This document shows positions 7,699 to 14,530 of a stretch of DNA of 14,530 nt, in pieces. The translations under genes and the position numbers were made by a program. Below the pieces are notes generated by a model that had not been told where the DNA came from, did not search any database, and was given only the letters and a program-made list of their open reading frames with translations. How positions within the stretch are numbered: the stretch's first letter is position 1; every line of letters starts with the position of its first letter. Origin of the DNA: an uncultured Thiotrichaceae bacterium (GTDB lineage Bacteria > Pseudomonadota > Gammaproteobacteria > Thiotrichales > Thiotrichaceae); assembly GCA_902727945.1 (NCBI GenBank), contig CACVAV010000361.1, forward strand, positions 1 to 14,530. Direction: 5' to 3'.

Positions 7699-8586
7699 CT
7701 AATGCAAACGCTTGACAGTAAATTCGGCAATTTCTAACAACAAATCAGCATTCATTCCATCCAATGCACGAACCGCTTCATCATGCAGAGTGTGTAATTT
7801 TTTCTTTGCAGCCGCAATACCTATTATTGATGGGTAGGTTGGCTTTCCGGCAGCAGCATCTGCACCATTCATCTTACCCAGCGTATCAGTATCACCCTCT
7901 ACATCAAGAATATCATCCTGCACCTGAAATGCCAGACCGATACACTTTGCGTAATGATCCAGCTTTGCCAACTGACTTTCATCAAGACGGGTTGAACAGT
8001 ATGCCGCCAATAAAACACTACAGCGAATCAGAGCGCCGGTTTTGTGGATATGCATATTTTCCAGCTCAATCTCTGTCAGCGAATGTCCCACCGCATCCAG
8101 ATCAATCGCCTGCCCGCCAACCATGCCCCGTGAACCGGCAGCCCGCCCCAGTTGTTGTACCATACGCAAACGCTGGACAGCTGGTACGTCCAGCTCAGTG
8201 GCCGAGGCTAGCAGCTGAAAAGCCTGAGCTTGCAGTGCATCGCCCACCAGAATAGCAGTGGCTTCATCAAACTGACGGTGACAGGAAGGTTTACCCCGAC
8301 GTAAATCATCATCATCCATCGCGGGTAAATCATCATGCACCAACGAGTAAGCATGAATCATTTCGACAGACACGGCGGGAATGTCTAATACCTCAGGCGC
8401 AACACCCAATGCTTCACCGGTAGCATATACCAGCAAAGGCCGGACACGCTTACCACCCTCCAACACAGAATAACGCATGGCATCATGTAATCGTACCGGC
8501 ATCACATTAGCGGCGGGTAAGACACGCTCCAGCGTGGCATCAACACGTTGCTGATAGGTACGCAATGACTCACTGATACCACTCAC
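7699..8586 (-). CDS. ispA: (2E,6E)-farnesyl diphosphate synthase
   Basis: IspA joins dimethylallyl and isopentenyl diphosphates to geranyl and then farnesyl diphosphate, the precursor of undecaprenyl lipid carrier and quinone side chains. The 295-residue product carries both aspartate-rich motifs: DDLPAMD (D85, D86, D91), with the bacterial-type four-residue spacing, and DDILD (D224, D225, D228). YSLVHDD with Tyr80 five residues before the first motif matches E. coli IspA and supports a C15 product. GGKRVRP and HKTGAL binding motifs are also present. The start is GTG and overlaps the xseB stop by four bases (GTGA). No strong ribosome site is seen, so translation is probably coupled to xseB. 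Confidence 0.96.
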   Translation of the reverse strand: MSGISESLRTYQQRVDATLERVLPAANVMPVRLHDAMRYSVLEGGKRVRPLLVYATGEALGVAPEVLDIPAVSVEMIHAYSLVHDDLPAMDDDDLRRGKPSCHRQFDEATAILVGDALQAQAFQLLASATELDVPAVQRLRMVQQLGRAAGSRGMVGGQAIDLDAVGHSLTEIELENMHIHKTGALIRCSVLLAAYCSTRLDESQLAKLDHYAKCIGLAFQVQDDILDVEGDTDTLGKMNGADAAAGKPTYPSIIGIAAAKKKLHTLHDEAVRALDGMNADLLLEIAEFTVKRLH

Positions 8587-8855
8587 TCAGCATCCCCGTC
8601 GATAAAGTCTTTCTCTTCACCATCAGCGGTCAGCAGTTTAACCCGGTGCTCGGCTGCTTTAAGCTGATCCTGACACAAACGGGTCAATTGTACGCCACGC
8701 TCAAATTCACGCAAAGAATCTTCCAGTGACAGTTCACCACCTTCCATACGCTGCACCAAAGATTCCAGCTCAGCGATAGCACTTTCAAAATCCGGCGGCT
8801 GCTCAGACTCCGACTTTACTGCTGTCTCAGGTTTTTTAGGGTTTTTAGTGCTCAC
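8583..8855 (-). CDS. xseB: Exodeoxyribonuclease VII small subunit
   Basis: XseB is the small subunit that assembles in several copies on XseA to form exonuclease VII, which degrades single-stranded DNA to oligonucleotides. The 90-residue product has a short charged N-terminal extension and then the family core: FESAIAELESLVQRMEGGELSLEDSL, REFERGV and CQDQLKAAEHRV, two helices forming a hairpin. The length is near the usual 80. The start is GTG at 8855, overlapping the stop of the preceding gene by four bases; its own stop overlaps ispA in the same way. The xseB-ispA-dxs order is typical of gammaproteobacteria. xseA is not in this window. Confidence 0.95.
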   Translation of the reverse strand: MSTKNPKKPETAVKSESEQPPDFESAIAELESLVQRMEGGELSLEDSLREFERGVQLTRLCQDQLKAAEHRVKLLTADGEEKDFIDGDAE

Positions 8856-9157
8856 TCGGTTGTCTGTTCCGGACGGATAGCATTATATTGCTCCATCTGC
8901 TCTGCAGTCGCTTTAGTCTGATACTGATCTTTGAAATCGTTATAACTCATGCCATAGATAACTTCACGCGCCTGGTCATAGTCCATGGCTTTATCGCGCT
9001 CATTGGCAGCCCCCATGTACCACTTGGACATACAATTCCGGCAAAAACCAGCCAGGTTCATCAGGTCAATATTCTGCACATCAGTACGTTTTTGAAAATG
9101 CGCCACCATTTTACGCCATGCTGCGGCTTCAATCTCAATGCGGGTCTGCTCATCCAT
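8852..9157 (-). CDS. DUF1244 family small protein
   Basis: This is a 101-residue protein I recognise as DUF1244 (COG3492-like); the function of the family is not established. Its signature is LAGFCRNCMSKWY, with a CxxC pair at Cys39 and Cys42, followed by YDQAREVIYGMSYNDFK. The protein is short, charged, largely helical by eye and has no membrane segment, so it is probably cytoplasmic. The CxxC could bind metal or be redox-active, but a single pair in a monomer does not show which. The ATG at 9157 has GAGGAG about 8 bases upstream. It is the first gene of the overlapping trio with xseB and ispA, so it is probably co-expressed with them. Confidence 0.9.
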   Translation of the reverse strand: MDEQTRIEIEAAAWRKMVAHFQKRTDVQNIDLMNLAGFCRNCMSKWYMGAANERDKAMDYDQAREVIYGMSYNDFKDQYQTKATAEQMEQYNAIRPEQTTE

Positions 9158-9209
9158 TATTAAAACTCCTCGGTATTTTAATCTTAATATGCTATTGATT
9201 TAAAGTGGC

Positions 9210-9953
9210 TTAAAATGCGCATAATTTCAGACGAAACGGTACGTTATCAGCAGCCTGCTTCCCGCGATCAGCTAATAAGTCCATCTCAACAAAACGTAAT
9301 GAGAAACGTTGTTTACCCGCACTGATTTCGGGATACAAACCTGCATTATCAGGCAGTATAACCTGTAGCAACTGATAAGGTGCTTTTAGTGAAAGCTGAA
9401 AAAAACCAGCCTTGGCCACATGCTCGTTTCCATCACAATAATTGCGCACCAAACTCAATAAGTAGCTGGCCGCATCGGCTGTCTGCATATAGGGGCCGCT
9501 CCAGCGCTGCAAATCTGCTTTACAGGCCGACACCTCTTTTTCCAGCCAGAAGTTCAATAACGAAATGTCAAAGCCATTAATGCCGCCCGGCAATGAAGCT
9601 CTTTGGCGCAGACTGCTGAAAAACGTGTGCGAACGTAGATGCTGACCCAATGGGCCGCGCAACTGATAAAGAAGGTTACTGTGATCGGTGAGTTTTTCGA
9701 GCGCCGTATCCTGCTCACCCGTTTCAGCAATGACCCGTCTGACAGACTGACTGGTACGGTCAATTTCTTTAATAACATCGCTTTTTAAGTCAATACGCGC
9801 AGAAAGATTATAAAGTTCGAGCAGAAGTGTCAGAGCTGATAAAACATCGGTACGGCTATCGGAAGCCAGATGGTGACGAAACCGTTTGGCTAATAATTCC
9901 AACCGCAAAAAAAGACGTATTTTTTCATGGAGCGGCTGTTCATAAATTATCAT
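9210..9953 (-). CDS. zapD: Cell division protein ZapD
   Basis: ZapD (formerly YacF) binds FtsZ and cross-links its protofilaments, supporting Z-ring assembly in the cytoplasm. The 247-residue product equals the usual family length. It begins IYEQPLHEKIRLFLRLE, matching the E. coli N-terminus (FEHPLNEKMRTWLRIE), and contains SDVIKEIDR, HTFFSSLRQRASLPGG and a terminal beta-rich segment (YPEISAGKQRFSLRFVEMD). It lies 37 bases after coaE, the same neighbour as in E. coli, but the zinc protein YacG that usually follows is absent. No clear ribosome site precedes the ATG at 9953, so translation may depend on coaE transcription or be weak. Confidence 0.95.
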   Translation of the reverse strand: MIIYEQPLHEKIRLFLRLELLAKRFRHHLASDSRTDVLSALTLLLELYNLSARIDLKSDVIKEIDRTSQSVRRVIAETGEQDTALEKLTDHSNLLYQLRGPLGQHLRSHTFFSSLRQRASLPGGINGFDISLLNFWLEKEVSACKADLQRWSGPYMQTADAASYLLSLVRNYCDGNEHVAKAGFFQLSLKAPYQLLQVILPDNAGLYPEISAGKQRFSLRFVEMDLLADRGKQAADNVPFRLKLCAF

Positions 9954-9990
9954 TTGGCAAGACTCTATACATTATATTCCGGCAACACAC

Positions 9991-10599
9991 CTAGCGGACA
10001 GCCGACCCGGCAAGTTTCAGAAACGCTTGGTGCAGCCGGTCTATTTGTTGATGCAAGTGCACCAGCGTATCACTGTTATCCAACACATGTGTTGCACTTT
10101 GTTGACGCTCACCCCGGGAGGCCTGAGCTTTCATTATACCCTTTATCAGGGCAATATCGCTACCATCACGCTGTTGTACGCGCTTAATCTGTTGTTCCGG
10201 CAAGCAATCCACCACCAACACGGCATCAAACAGGCTTTGATAAGCTTTTTCTATGAGCAGAGGAATGTCCACAATCAGATAGTCAGTGACATGGGGTTCC
10301 GCCATTGCCTGTATAATTCGTTGACGAATTAACGGATGGGTAATAGCTTCAAGCCGGTCTTTTGACTCCGGTTCAGTGAATATCTGCTCCCGCATCCAAC
10401 TTCGGTTGAGTGCTCCCGACTCATCCAATGCTGATTCACCGAATTCCTGCTTAATCTGTTGTAAGGCTGGCTGTCCTGCCTGAACAATCTGACGTGCAAT
10501 CTGGTCAGCATCCAGCACTTTGATACCCAGCGACTGAAAATACCGGACAGCGCTACTCTTGCCGCTTCCGATTCCACCCGTCAGACCTACCTTAAACAT
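9991..10599 (-). CDS. coaE: Dephospho-CoA kinase
   Basis: CoaE phosphorylates the 3'-hydroxyl of dephospho-CoA with ATP, the last step of coenzyme A synthesis. The product is 202 residues (E. coli 206). The P-loop GGIGSGKS lies at residues 8-15, followed by LGIKVLDADQIAR, the acceptor-binding segment, ITHPLIR and VDIPLLIE. The start is taken as the ATG at 10599, which places the P-loop where the family has it. An in-frame TTG at 10635 would add 12 residues encoded inside the rpsT terminator hairpin and is rejected. The ribosome site is weak (TTGGA). The start lies only 17 bases after that hairpin, so expression needs read-through from rpsT or a promoter embedded there. Confidence 0.96.
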   Translation of the reverse strand: MFKVGLTGGIGSGKSSAVRYFQSLGIKVLDADQIARQIVQAGQPALQQIKQEFGESALDESGALNRSWMREQIFTEPESKDRLEAITHPLIRQRIIQAMAEPHVTDYLIVDIPLLIEKAYQSLFDAVLVVDCLPEQQIKRVQQRDGSDIALIKGIMKAQASRGERQQSATHVLDNSDTLVHLHQQIDRLHQAFLKLAGSAVR

Positions 10600-10615
10600 G
10601 AAAATTCCAACGACA

Positions 10616-10645
10616 AAAGGCCGGTTTGAGAACAAACCGGCCTTT
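10616..10645 (-). terminator. Intrinsic terminator of rpsT
   Basis: AAAGGCCGGTTTG and CAAACCGGCCTTT form a perfect 13-bp stem with a 4-base loop, starting 30 bases after the rpsT stop. On the minus strand the 3' arm ends CCTTTTGTCG, giving a short run of four U residues. The GC-rich stem is the strongest terminator-like structure in the window. It sits between rpsT and coaE, 17 bases before the coaE start codon. Confidence 0.85.
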
Positions 10646-10675
10646 AAATTTTACCAGCACACACACATTAGCGTG

Positions 10676-10936
10676 TCAGAGCGCACGTATATGGGCGTTC
10701 AACCGGCTCTTATGTCGCGCAGCTTTATTCTTGTGAATAATGCCCTTGTCGGCAACAGAGTCGATCACTGGTACAGCAGCCTGATAAGCAGTTGTAGCGG
10801 CTTCACGATCACCCGCTTCAATTGCATTCAGAACGCCTTTAATGTGAGTGCGCAAACGTGAACGCAAATTCTTGTTATGCATACGGCGCTTGGCTGATTG
10901 GCGAACGCGCTTTCTGGCAGATTTAATGTTAGGCAA
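10676..10936 (-). CDS. rpsT: 30S ribosomal protein S20
   Basis: S20 binds 16S rRNA early in small-subunit assembly. The 86-residue product (E. coli 87) begins MPNIKSARKRVRQSAKRR, shows the expected high Lys/Arg content and helical pattern, and ends KNKAARHKSRLNAHIRAL. The start is TTG at 10936, with GGAG about 9 bases upstream; no ATG or GTG fits the family N-terminus. E. coli rpsT also uses UUG, and there the weak start is linked to translational autoregulation by S20, so the same control is likely. Two upstream promoters and a terminator make it an independent transcription unit inside the surrounding gene run. Confidence 0.98.
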   Translation of the reverse strand: MPNIKSARKRVRQSAKRRMHNKNLRSRLRTHIKGVLNAIEAGDREAATTAYQAAVPVIDSVADKGIIHKNKAARHKSRLNAHIRAL

Positions 10937-10975
10937 GGGTATTCTCCGCTAAGCCGATCTAAAACTAAGGCGCGT

Positions 10976-11004
10976 ATTATGCCGACATTCAGGAGCCGCT
11001 TCAA
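10976..11004 (-). promoter_or_regulatory. Proximal sigma-70 type promoter of rpsT
   Basis: On the minus strand TTGAAG (-35, 10999-11004) and CATAAT (-10, 10976-10981) are separated by exactly 17 bases. The expected transcript start is about 30 bases before the TTG start codon. The -10 is followed by ACGCGCC, a GC-rich discriminator of the kind that makes ribosomal promoters sensitive to ppGpp and DksA. Confidence 0.75.
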
Positions 11005-11032
11005 TACTTTAGTTTCGGCAAATTAAAAAAAC

Positions 11033-11060
11033 ATTCTATCAAAGTGTATTTTTTCTTCAA
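11033..11060 (-). promoter_or_regulatory. Distal sigma-70 type promoter of rpsT
   Basis: On the minus strand TTGAAG (-35, 11055-11060) and TAGAAT (-10, 11033-11038) are separated by 16 AT-rich bases. It lies 57 bases upstream of the proximal promoter and uses the same -35 hexamer. Two promoters for rpsT match the arrangement known in E. coli. The rest of the 10937-11147 gap holds a run of seven T on the minus strand without a hairpin, and a 12-bp palindrome (TGTAGCGCTACA, 11130-11141) just after the parB stop; I see no clear parB terminator. Confidence 0.6.
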
Positions 11061-11147
11061 ACACACCCTGAATACTAATTTATCTGGTTGCAATTACTGT
11101 GAAAGTCGCAGGCTTTCATGCTTGCGGGGTGTAGCGCTACATGGCCA

Positions 11148-12002
11148 CTACTTGATGTGGTTCAGGATACCATCCAGCTCATCCAGACTATTATATTCGA
11201 TAACCATACGCCCACGGCCTTTCTGATTATAACGAATAGCCACTTTCGCCCCCAACTGATCACTCAGCTCCCGCTCCAGTCGCTGCACATCAGGCGACGC
11301 TGCCGGTATGATTTTTTTAACCACACCTGCCAATAGATTTTTTACCAAACGCTCAGTATCACGCACCGACAGCTGCCGCTTCACCACTTTCTGCGCTGCC
11401 TGCAACTGAATCAGTTCATTCGTCAGCGGTAACAATGCACGCGCATGTCCCATCTCTAATTCACGCAGCTCCAGCATCGTTTTAACTTCCGGAATCAATT
11501 CCAGCAGACGCAGCAGATTGGAGACCGAAGCACGCGAACGCCCGACCGCCTCAGCAGTTTGCTGATGTGTCAGGCCAAATTCATCAATCAGACGGCGCAA
11601 GCCAGTGGCTTCTTCCAGTGCGTTAAGGTCTTCACGCTGAATATTTTCAATCAGCGACATCGCCGCTGCCGCCTGATCCGGTATATCGCGTACTACCGCT
11701 GGAATTTCATGCATACCGGATAGCTGAGCCGCTCGCCAACGGCGTTCACCGGCAATCAACTCATACTCACCTCCGGTAATACGGCGCACAACCACAGGTT
11801 GCACCATGCCCTGAGCTTTAATCGAGTCAGCCAGCTCCTGCAAAGCCTGAGGCTCAATGCGCATGCGAGGCTGATACTCACCCGGTTTAATTTTTTCCAC
11901 GGGAATTTTTTTCAGCAGAATCTCATCAGGTTGCCGGGCAGCCTGTTTCGCCGAACTCAGTAAAACATCTAATCCACGCCCTAAGCCCGGCTTCTTTACC
12001 AT
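11148..12002 (-). CDS. parB: Chromosome-partitioning protein ParB (Spo0J family)
   Basis: ParB binds parS sites near the origin, spreads as a CTP-dependent clamp and recruits SMC; with ParA it segregates new origins. The 284-residue product shows the N-terminal ParA-contact region (KKPGLGRGLDVLL), the CTP-binding motifs GMVQPVVVR (65-73), GERRWRA (85-91) and ENIQRE (119-124), a helix-turn-helix at about 144-169 (LTHQQTAEAVGRS, then SRASVSNLLRLLEL) and a C-terminal dimer domain ending DELDGILNHIK. The ATG overlaps the end of parA by seven bases, and GGAG precedes it, so the two are made together. No convincing parS site is visible in this window. Confidence 0.97.
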   Translation of the reverse strand: MVKKPGLGRGLDVLLSSAKQAARQPDEILLKKIPVEKIKPGEYQPRMRIEPQALQELADSIKAQGMVQPVVVRRITGGEYELIAGERRWRAAQLSGMHEIPAVVRDIPDQAAAAMSLIENIQREDLNALEEATGLRRLIDEFGLTHQQTAEAVGRSRASVSNLLRLLELIPEVKTMLELRELEMGHARALLPLTNELIQLQAAQKVVKRQLSVRDTERLVKNLLAGVVKKIIPAASPDVQRLERELSDQLGAKVAIRYNQKGRGRMVIEYNSLDELDGILNHIK

Positions 12003-12787
12003 ACAGCCTCTCCCGCCTCATCCTTGGTCGTTTTGCGCAGCACCTCCGCCGCCAACGCCAGATAAGCCAGCGCTCCGCGTGAGTTTTTGTCATAAGCCAA
12101 CACAGGCAAGCCATGACTGGGCGCTTCGGCAAGGCGTATATTCCGGGGAATAGACGTCGAATAGAGCTTATCTTTAAAAAATTCCTGCAATTGATCAGAG
12201 ACATCACGTGACAAATTACTGCGTGGATCAAACATCGTGCGTACCAAACCGGCAATACGCAGGTGTGGATTAGCCGCAGAAGCAATTTCGTCAATCGTAT
12301 TTATCAGCGCGGTCAGCCCCTCCAATGCATAATACTCACACTGCATCGGAATGATCACACCATCAGCCGCCACCAGCGCATTCACGGTCAAGGTATTCAG
12401 CGTCGGCGGACAGTCAATAATGATGAAATCATAATCATCAATAATCGGTGCTAACGCTTCACGCAAGCGGTATTCACGCCGCTCCATCGACACCAGCTCA
12501 ACTTCAGCCACTGTCAGGTCAGGCGTTCCCGGCAATACTGACATTTGCGCACCCGGCGCCTTCACCAGAATTTCACGGGCGGAAACATTGCCCAGCAGCA
12601 CATCATTTAATGAGGGATTCTGGTTGTGCTTATCAATACCCAAACCGGTGGTGGCATTGCCCTGCGGATCCATATCAATCATCAGCACGTTTCTGCGCAT
12701 CGCTGACAATGAAGCCACCAGATTAACCGTGGTGGTGGTCTTGCCAACACCACCTTTTTGATTAGCGACCGCTAAAACCTTACCCAT
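11996..12787 (-). CDS. parA: Chromosome-partitioning ATPase ParA (Soj family)
   Basis: ParA is a deviant-Walker ATPase that dimerises on ATP, coats the nucleoid and is stripped off by ParB, pulling the origin region. The 263-residue product has the deviant Walker A KGGVGKTT (residues 11-18, with signature Lys11 and Lys16), the A' motif IDMDPQGNAT (37-46) and Walker B FIIIDCPP. It lacks an N-terminal DNA-binding extension, so it is the small chromosomal type and not a plasmid type Ia ParA. It starts nine bases after rsmG, with an AAGGG ribosome site that abuts the rsmG stop codon, and overlaps parB. Confidence 0.97.
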   Translation of the reverse strand: MGKVLAVANQKGGVGKTTTTVNLVASLSAMRRNVLMIDMDPQGNATTGLGIDKHNQNPSLNDVLLGNVSAREILVKAPGAQMSVLPGTPDLTVAEVELVSMERREYRLREALAPIIDDYDFIIIDCPPTLNTLTVNALVAADGVIIPMQCEYYALEGLTALINTIDEIASAANPHLRIAGLVRTMFDPRSNLSRDVSDQLQEFFKDKLYSTSIPRNIRLAEAPSHGLPVLAYDKNSRGALAYLALAAEVLRKTTKDEAGEAVW

Positions 12788-12796
12788 GACACCCTT

Positions 12797-13423
12797 CTAA
12801 ATATGTGTACAACGCACCAATTCCAGCAAATGACGTTCCGCATCCAGACCGGGAACATCCAGCGGGTGAGATTGGCTCAACACCCAGCCTTTGGGTAGCT
12901 CTGCGATTTCCTGTTCAGGATAACGCCCTTTCATTGCATACAAAACACCTGCTTCCTGTAGGTGCGCGGCGCTCACAGTAACAAAATCTGTCAATGAGGC
13001 AAAGGCCCGACTGATAATAGCTGTAAACTTCCTGTCTGGCTGCCACTGCTCAACACGCTGCTGCACAACCTGCACATTATCCAGCCCCAATTCTAATGCG
13101 GCCTGCTGAATAAAACGCGTTTTTTTACCATTGGTATCTAATAGGGTGAACTGACGTGCAGGGTATAATACCGCCAGCGGGATACCAGGCAAACCAGCAC
13201 CACTCCCGACATCCAGGCAATCATCACCCCGCACTAAAGCGGCAACACTCAGGCTATCCCACAGGTGCAGCGGCAACATTTGCTGCGGATCGCGGACTGC
13301 CGTTAAATTATAGACCTTATTCCAGCGCTGCATCAGTTGCATGTATTGCTGCAACTGATGCAGCTGGCGGGCGTTTAATGCCACACCCAAGCGATCTAAC
13401 CCCTGCTGCCATACGTCAGACAT
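12797..13423 (-). CDS. rsmG: 16S rRNA (guanine527-N7)-methyltransferase RsmG
   Basis: RsmG (formerly GidB) methylates N7 of G527 in the 530 loop of 16S rRNA with S-adenosylmethionine; its loss gives low-level streptomycin resistance in several bacteria. The 208-residue product (E. coli 207) shows KVYNLTAVRD, the SAM-binding loop DVGSGAGLPGIPLA, the LLDTNGKKTRFIQ segment and ISRAFASL. Its ATG follows the mnmG stop TAA with no intervening base. The nearest ribosome site (AAAGG) is distant, which suggests coupling to mnmG. The mnmG-rsmG-parA-parB order is typical near a bacterial replication origin. Confidence 0.97.
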   Translation of the reverse strand: MSDVWQQGLDRLGVALNARQLHQLQQYMQLMQRWNKVYNLTAVRDPQQMLPLHLWDSLSVAALVRGDDCLDVGSGAGLPGIPLAVLYPARQFTLLDTNGKKTRFIQQAALELGLDNVQVVQQRVEQWQPDRKFTAIISRAFASLTDFVTVSAAHLQEAGVLYAMKGRYPEQEIAELPKGWVLSQSHPLDVPGLDAERHLLELVRCTHI

Positions 13424-14530
13424 TTATGCGCTGGCCTTTAGCTGCCCATTGCGCAGCGATTGCTTTTTAAGGTAGACCAATAAAAGGGAGATAGCTGCCG
13501 GTGTCATGCCAGGAATACGCGCAGCCTGCCCCAGCGTGACCGGACGCTGATCGACCAATTTCTGCCGAACCTCATTAGATAAACCCTGCACGTCCGCATA
13601 ATCCAACGACTCCGGCAGACTGGTCTCCTCATGACGACGCTGCTTATCCACCTCGCCCCTCTGACGATCAATATAACCGGCATATTTGCACTGAATCTCA
13701 ACCTGCTCAGTCACTTTCTCACCCAAAACCAGGTCGCTTTTCAGCACATCCAAACTCATCAGGCTGTCATAGGTCACCTGCGGACGCCGTAACAGCTCAG
13801 CCAAACGGTATTCGCGACTCAATTTGTCACCAAACACCCGCTGGCTTTCTTCATCGCTAATCGTCTTCGGGTGCAGAAAAGTCTCATGCAAACGCTGCTG
13901 CTCTAACTCAACGGCCTCCCGCTTTTTATCAAAGGCCTGCCAGCGTTCATCATCCACCAGACCTAACTCCCGCCCGATTTCAGTGAGCCGCAAATCCGCA
14001 TTATCTTCGCGCAACAATAAACGATGTTCCGCACGACTGGTAAACATGCGGTAAGGCTCCTGAGTACCATTCGTAATCAGGTCATCGACCATCACACCAA
14101 TATAAGCCTGATCACGGCGTGGCCACCAGCCATCTTTACCCTGCACCAAGCGTGCAGCATTCAAACCAGCGATCAAACCCTGCGCTCCGGCTTCTTCGTA
14201 ACCGGTCGTACCATTAATCTGCCCGGCAAAAAACAAACCCTTAATCGCCTTCGTTTCCAAGGTCGGCTTCAGATCACGCGGATCAAAAAAGTCATACTCA
14301 ATCGCATAACCCGGACGCGTGATATGTGCATTTTCAAAGCCGGCAATTGAGCGCACAAATTCAATCTGAACATCAAATGGCAAACTGGTAGAAATACCAT
14401 TCGGATACAACTCGTAGGTATCCAATCCCTCAGGCTCGACGAAAATCTGGTGCTGGTCTTTATCAGCAAAACGGACAATTTTATCTTCTATCGACGGGCA
14501 ATAACGCGGCCCGACACCATCAATCACACC
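13424..14530 (-). CDS. mnmG: tRNA uridine-5-carboxymethylaminomethyl modification enzyme MnmG (C-terminal part)
   Basis: MnmG (formerly GidA), with MnmE, installs the cmnm5 group on wobble uridine 34 of certain tRNAs using FAD, NADH and a tetrahydrofolate carbon donor. About 368 residues are present, matching roughly the last 60% of the E. coli protein (629 residues). The N-terminal FAD-binding part lies beyond the right edge. Visible blocks are GVGPRYCPSIEDK at the edge, with the conserved catalytic-region Cys; LYPNGISTSLPFDVQ, in which the first Leu is an E. coli Ile; PGYAIEYDFFDPRDLKPTLE; FFAGQINGTTGYEEAGAQG, the FAD/NAD-binding block; TSRAEHRLLLREDNADLRL; and the C-terminal helical domain ending GMTPAAISLLLVYLKK, which in E. 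coli contacts MnmE and tRNA. The frame is intact. The stop abuts the rsmG start. Confidence 0.97.
   Translation of the reverse strand, partial: GVIDGVGPRYCPSIEDKIVRFADKDQHQIFVEPEGLDTYELYPNGISTSLPFDVQIEFVRSIAGFENAHITRPGYAIEYDFFDPRDLKPTLETKAIKGLFFAGQINGTTGYEEAGAQGLIAGLNAARLVQGKDGWWPRRDQAYIGVMVDDLITNGTQEPYRMFTSRAEHRLLLREDNADLRLTEIGRELGLVDDERWQAFDKKREAVELEQQRLHETFLHPKTISDEESQRVFGDKLSREYRLAELLRRPQVTYDSLMSLDVLKSDLVLGEKVTEQVEIQCKYAGYIDRQRGEVDKQRRHEETSLPESLDYADVQGLSNEVRQKLVDQRPVTLGQAARIPGMTPAAISLLLVYLKKQSLRNGQLKASA

Noticed and set aside
7764..8255. Plus-strand 163-codon open frame opposite ispA
   Set aside because: It is entirely antisense to a clear ispA gene, with His/Pro/Gln-rich composition typical of a shadow frame.
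9971..9976. Perfect TATAAT on the minus strand before zapD
   Set aside because: No acceptable -35 at 16-18 bases and no extended -10 TG, so I do not call a promoter.
12201..12216. Possible parS site (TCACGTGA core) inside parA
   Set aside because: Only the 8-base core matches the usual TGTTTCACGTGAAACA; the flanks do not form the inverted repeat, and the bases are explained by the parA coding sequence (DVSD).
13645..13653. DnaA-box-like TTATCCACC near mnmG
   Set aside because: A single near match inside the mnmG coding region, with no cluster or AT-rich unwinding element, so no origin is supported here.

Overview
The window reads as chromosomal DNA of a gammaproteobacterium of moderate GC. 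The evidence is the MnmG-RsmG-ParA-ParB block, ZapD, CoaE, the XseB-IspA-Dxs isoprenoid block and an S20 gene with a UUG start, all close in sequence to the enterobacterial proteins. All 13 protein genes lie on the minus strand, so transcription runs from right (14530) to left (1). No tRNA, rRNA, CRISPR array, insertion sequence or phage gene is visible.

Right part (10676-14530): the C-terminal part of mnmG (cut by the window edge), rsmG, parA and parB are packed end to end or overlapping, the usual origin-proximal tRNA-modification, rRNA-methylation and chromosome-partition cluster. rpsT (ribosomal protein S20) follows. It has two good sigma-70 type promoters and a strong intrinsic terminator.

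Middle part (5700-10599): coaE (last step of CoA synthesis), zapD (FtsZ bundling), a small DUF1244-family protein, then xseB (exonuclease VII small subunit), ispA (farnesyl diphosphate synthase) and dxs (DXP synthase). The DUF1244-xseB-ispA genes overlap by GTGA junctions and are probably translationally coupled. dxs and ispA feed the same isoprenoid pathway.

Left part (1-5494) is the accessory and most interesting region. Two tandem, clearly paralogous animal-type (myeloperoxidase/peroxinectin-like) heme peroxidases share a glycine-rich leader and a Leu/Gln-rich hydrophobic helix, with no classical signal peptide. They are followed by a large membrane-anchored protein (at least 545 residues, open at the left edge) with a Gln/Pro-rich stalk and four repeated beta-sandwich-like domains. 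A 24-bp perfect palindrome containing TATAAT lies just upstream of that last gene. A peroxidase-plus-surface-protein system is plausible but unproven.

No gene-free stretch exceeds 300 bases. The longest gaps are 5495-5699 and 10937-11147.
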